From the NCBI RefSeq assembly GCF_030013905.1, contig NZ_CP124862.1:1739051-1803050 (forward strand): a stretch of 64,000 nt of DNA, given 5' to 3'. This DNA is from Petroclostridium sp. X23 (GTDB lineage Bacteria; Bacillota; Clostridia; SK-Y3). The position numbers and the translations under genes are program-made. Below the pieces are notes generated by a model. That model worked only from the letters and a program-made list of their open reading frames with translations. It was not told the origin of the DNA and searched no databases. Below are positions 61,897 through 64,000 of the stretch, piece by piece. How positions within the stretch are numbered: the first letter of the stretch is position 1; each line of letters starts with the position of its first letter.

Positions 61897-62829
61897 ATGC
61901 TGATATCAGAGAAATTGATGAAAAAACACGAGGTACTGAGATATAATAAAGCATTATATAGCTATTATTTGGCTAGTGCAAGTGCTGTTCTATTATGGAG
62001 TGCATCTTTTATTGCAACAAAGATGGCTTATGAAACTTTTGCCCCAATTCAGCTAGGTGCAGTTAGAACATTTTTTGCTGTAATCCTTTTTGGGATAATA
62101 CGCAGGATAATAAAAAATAATGAAAAAATAGATAAAGAAGACCGTATCCGTGTGGCAGTCAGTGGAATTTTAGGTATTACACTATATTTTACAATTGAAA
62201 ACATTGGTGTTAGTATGACTTCTTCCTCAAATGCTGCTTTAATTGTTGCTTCTTTTCCAGCTGTTACAACGCTACTGGAATTTTTCATCTATCATTTAAG
62301 ACCCACTGCAAGAAAGGTACTTGGAATTATTTTAGCTCTCATGGGCGTTGCAGTTCTAACGCAAGTTACCATAGATAGCAGTTCAAAATCCCTATTGGGA
62401 AATGTAATTCTTATTGGAGCCGGATTAGTCTGGGCATTCTATAACTTTATTACCAGAGAAATCACAAATAAATATTCAGCCATGACATTGACTTATTATC
62501 AGATGTTGGTAGGTGCCATTTTCTTTGTGCCATTTGTAATAATCGAAGGTAGTACATGGAAAATGCCAAGTATTACTTCTGCAAGTGCATTGATATTTCT
62601 AAGTGTAGGATGCTCTGTTACCGCTTTCCTTTTATATAACTTAGGGCTAAGAAAACTCTCAGCCAGTGTTTCTGTATCTCTAATGAATCTGGTCCCTGTT
62701 TTAGGCTTGATATTTTCTATTTTAATATTGAGGGAAACTGTATTTGTCATACAAGTGTTAGGCGGAATTATTGTCATCATAGGCGTTATTTTAAGTTCTG
62801 TTCAGAAAGGAGAAAAGAAAAATGCATAA
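61897..62829 (+). CDS. EamA/DMT-family transporter
   Basis: Integral membrane protein (310 residues) with about ten helices in two EamA repeats (LLWSASFIATKMAYETFAPI and FYNFITREITNKYSAMTLTYYQ). The second half has LLYNLGLRKLSASVSVSLMNLVPV, typical of drug/metabolite efflux carriers. The substrate is unknown. AAGGAG precedes the ATG. The gene overlaps the next gene (DUF2000) by 8 bp, so they are coupled, and both lie under the TrmB-controlled promoter. Confidence 0.9.
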   Translation: MLISEKLMKKHEVLRYNKALYSYYLASASAVLLWSASFIATKMAYETFAPIQLGAVRTFFAVILFGIIRRIIKNNEKIDKEDRIRVAVSGILGITLYFTIENIGVSMTSSSNAALIVASFPAVTTLLEFFIYHLRPTARKVLGIILALMGVAVLTQVTIDSSSKSLLGNVILIGAGLVWAFYNFITREITNKYSAMTLTYYQMLVGAIFFVPFVIIEGSTWKMPSITSASALIFLSVGCSVTAFLLYNLGLRKLSASVSVSLMNLVPVLGLIFSILILRETVFVIQVLGGIIVIIGVILSSVQKGEKKNA

Positions 62830-63267
62830 CGCAAATACTAAGTTCTTAACGGTTTTAGAAGAAATCCCTACACGCTGTACTACTGTAATGGATAGTAACC
62901 TATCCGGTAGCTTACTTGCCAATGCAATTGCTGTTATCGCTCTCACGGTAGGCAAACGGCATCCTGTACTTCTCGGCGAGCCTCTTGTAGACGCCTCTGG
63001 TGAAGTACACCCTGGATTGATTCCCACGGATATTCCTATGCTTTGTACTGATGCAGAAGCCTTAAAAGAACTTCGCAAGGCTGCATTAAAAAAGGCTGTG
63101 ATGTTGTAGATTTTCCTGTAGAAGGTCAGCAGACAAAGAACTATGAAGAATTTCTCGAAGTCACACGCAGTATCTCTACTGAAGATATGAAATATCTTGG
63201 AATTGCTTTAATAGGTTCTAAAAATACAATCAACAAACTTACCAAAAAATATGAAATGATTAAATAG
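62822..63267 (+). pseudogene. DUF2000 protein gene with a one-base frameshift
   Basis: Frame 1 from ATG 62822 encodes HNANTKFLTVLEEIPTRCTT and LLGEPLVDASGEVHPGLIPT, a DUF2000 opening, to 63109. The following sequence continues in another frame with GCDVVDFPVEGQQTKNYEEF and GIALIGSKNTINKLTKKYEM. The shift lies in the A-run near 63088-63093. Removing it would give a normal ~148-residue protein. It is a decayed gene, a sequencing slip or a real slippage site. Confidence 0.75.
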
Positions 63268-63336
63268 TCACAGAAATAGTACAAGCATTAAGAGGCTTAC
63301 CTACCTTCTTGGTTATAGTAAGCGGATTGCCATCAA

Positions 63337-63417
63337 TCACAAGTAGAACATCCCATTTTTAGAAAAATAGGATGATTTTCCATTGACCAGTCTATTAGGT
63401 TTATTATTTTCATTCAT
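63337..63417 (-). pseudogene. truncated DUF255 fragment 4 (26 codons, decayed)
   Basis: ATG at 63417 with GGAG upstream encodes NENNKPNRLVNGKSSYFS, the start of the DUF255 signature ([12 protein letters not shown]), then drifts and ends at TGA. The region after it (63306-63345) is similar to that following fragment 2. It is the most eroded of the four fragments. Confidence 0.55.
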
Positions 63418-63474
63418 ACTCTTATCACTCCATTTAGTATAACATATTTTTTATCATTCCCTATAATAGTTCTA

Positions 63475-64000
63475 CTAAACCTTTTTTTGTGATCCACCAT
63501 ATAATTTATCCAGGGTAAATACTGATAGATACATCCAGAAAACTGTTATGGTAGTGACAGGCAAGAACCAGCCTTCTTTAATCCAGATCAAATTTAGTTT
63601 GTAGCCAATATAGTAAATTGCGTAAAGTATAAGTGTAATCAAAGCTTTATATCTCAATTTAGATTTCAAAAAATAAATCAACATAATATAAACGGATGAC
63701 AGTGAGTAATATACCAAATATAAGCTGTAACGGCTAACTTTCGGATTATTTAACAATGTTGTAGTAAATCGCATATATCCTGCTAAATCTAAACCCCACA
63801 ATAAGGTAACAACATCAAGCGTAAATAACCCTAAGTAGATGTATCCATAATAAGTTATTGGCTTTACTCGTTGCATAATCTTTGAGTACATCTTTTTGAC
63901 TACCCAAATGAGAATAGCAAAACCAACCACAGTCATCCATGTCCGATACCAATTATGGCTATAAATACCTAAAGCTATAAAAAGTTCTTCGATAATGCCA
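63475..64000 (-). CDS. integral membrane protein of unknown function, 5' end beyond the window
   Basis: The frame is open from the stop at 63475 to the right edge (about 175 residues), continuing upstream of the Met at 63936 with GIIEELFIALGIYSHNWYRT. About five hydrophobic segments (VVGFAILIWVVKKMYSKIM, YYGYIYLGLFTLDVVTLLWGLDL, YSLYLVYYSLSSVYIMLIYF and others). The family is not recognised. It lies downstream of fragment 4, apparently unrelated. Confidence 0.6.
   Translation of the reverse strand, partial: GIIEELFIALGIYSHNWYRTWMTVVGFAILIWVVKKMYSKIMQRVKPITYYGYIYLGLFTLDVVTLLWGLDLAGYMRFTTTLLNNPKVSRYSLYLVYYSLSSVYIMLIYFLKSKLRYKALITLILYAIYYIGYKLNLIWIKEGWFLPVTTITVFWMYLSVFTLDKLYGGSQKKV

Noticed and set aside
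1..64000. CRISPR array or phage module
   Set aside because: No regularly spaced direct repeats and no structural phage or cas genes were recognised on either strand.

Overview
The window comes from an AT-rich Gram-positive anaerobe, most likely a member of the Clostridia (Bacillota). The evidence is strong AGGAGG-type ribosome binding sites, TTGACA/TATAAT promoters, a clostridial-type bifunctional AdhE, a K+-dependent membrane pyrophosphatase, a 2-enoate-reductase-like flavoenzyme, AgrC/LytTR and YesMN-type two-component systems, and no respiratory genes. No rRNA, tRNA or CRISPR array was recognised. Species cannot be named from the sequence alone.

Layout. 1-6.1 kb: a RAYT (REP-associated) transposase cut by the left edge, then adhE behind a candidate sigma-54 promoter, the proton/sodium-pumping pyrophosphatase hppA, and a small HesB/IscA-like protein. 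6.3-16.5 kb: core housekeeping genes, almost all on the minus strand (aminotransferase with Lrp regulator, DivIVA-like protein, thioredoxin, CsoR, CysK, CoA-binding protein, YigZ, HflX, D,D-carboxypeptidase, YtqB/MnmM-like methylase, MBL hydrolase).

16.6-35.5 kb: a large carbohydrate block, all on the minus strand. It holds two complete ribose-type ABC importers, a YesM/YesN-type sensor and regulator, an aldose-epimerase-like protein, an SDR dehydrogenase, a lactonase, a UxaA-family dehydratase, a KDPG/KDPGal-type aldolase, a DgoK kinase and an IclR regulator. Read together, these can form an oxidative (De Ley-Doudoroff-like) route: aldose to lactone, to aldonate, to 2-keto-3-deoxy acid, to its phosphate, to pyruvate plus glyceraldehyde 3-phosphate. 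The lactonase and SDR genes lie between two copies of a 98-bp direct repeat.

35.5-50.7 kb: an accessory and decaying zone. It has relics of LysR and histidine-kinase genes, an intact DUF255 thioredoxin-domain protein, a MORN-repeat pseudogene cut by a degenerate IS3-family element, and a GHKL kinase/LytTR regulator system. The kinase and regulator genes share an identical direct-repeat box placed at the same distance from their -10 elements. Between them lie lipoprotein genes and YdjG/YdjI-like envelope-stress genes. A decayed PIN toxin with its antitoxin follows.

51-64 kb: Zn-alcohol dehydrogenase, a 2-enoate-reductase-like enzyme with a divergent LysR regulator, a DJ-1/PfpI protein, a VCBS-like protein with a small neighbour, VanZ, a truncated D,D-carboxypeptidase, a TrmB regulator divergent from an EamA transporter and a frameshifted DUF2000 gene, and a membrane protein cut by the right edge.

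The most unusual signal is a set of four separate short genes (at 49.6, 55.7, 57.9 and 63.4 kb) that repeat only the first ~52-60 codons of the DUF255 thioredoxin-domain gene. The three intact ones stop with TAG at the same codon, just before the CxxC active site, and all four are followed by a related short element.
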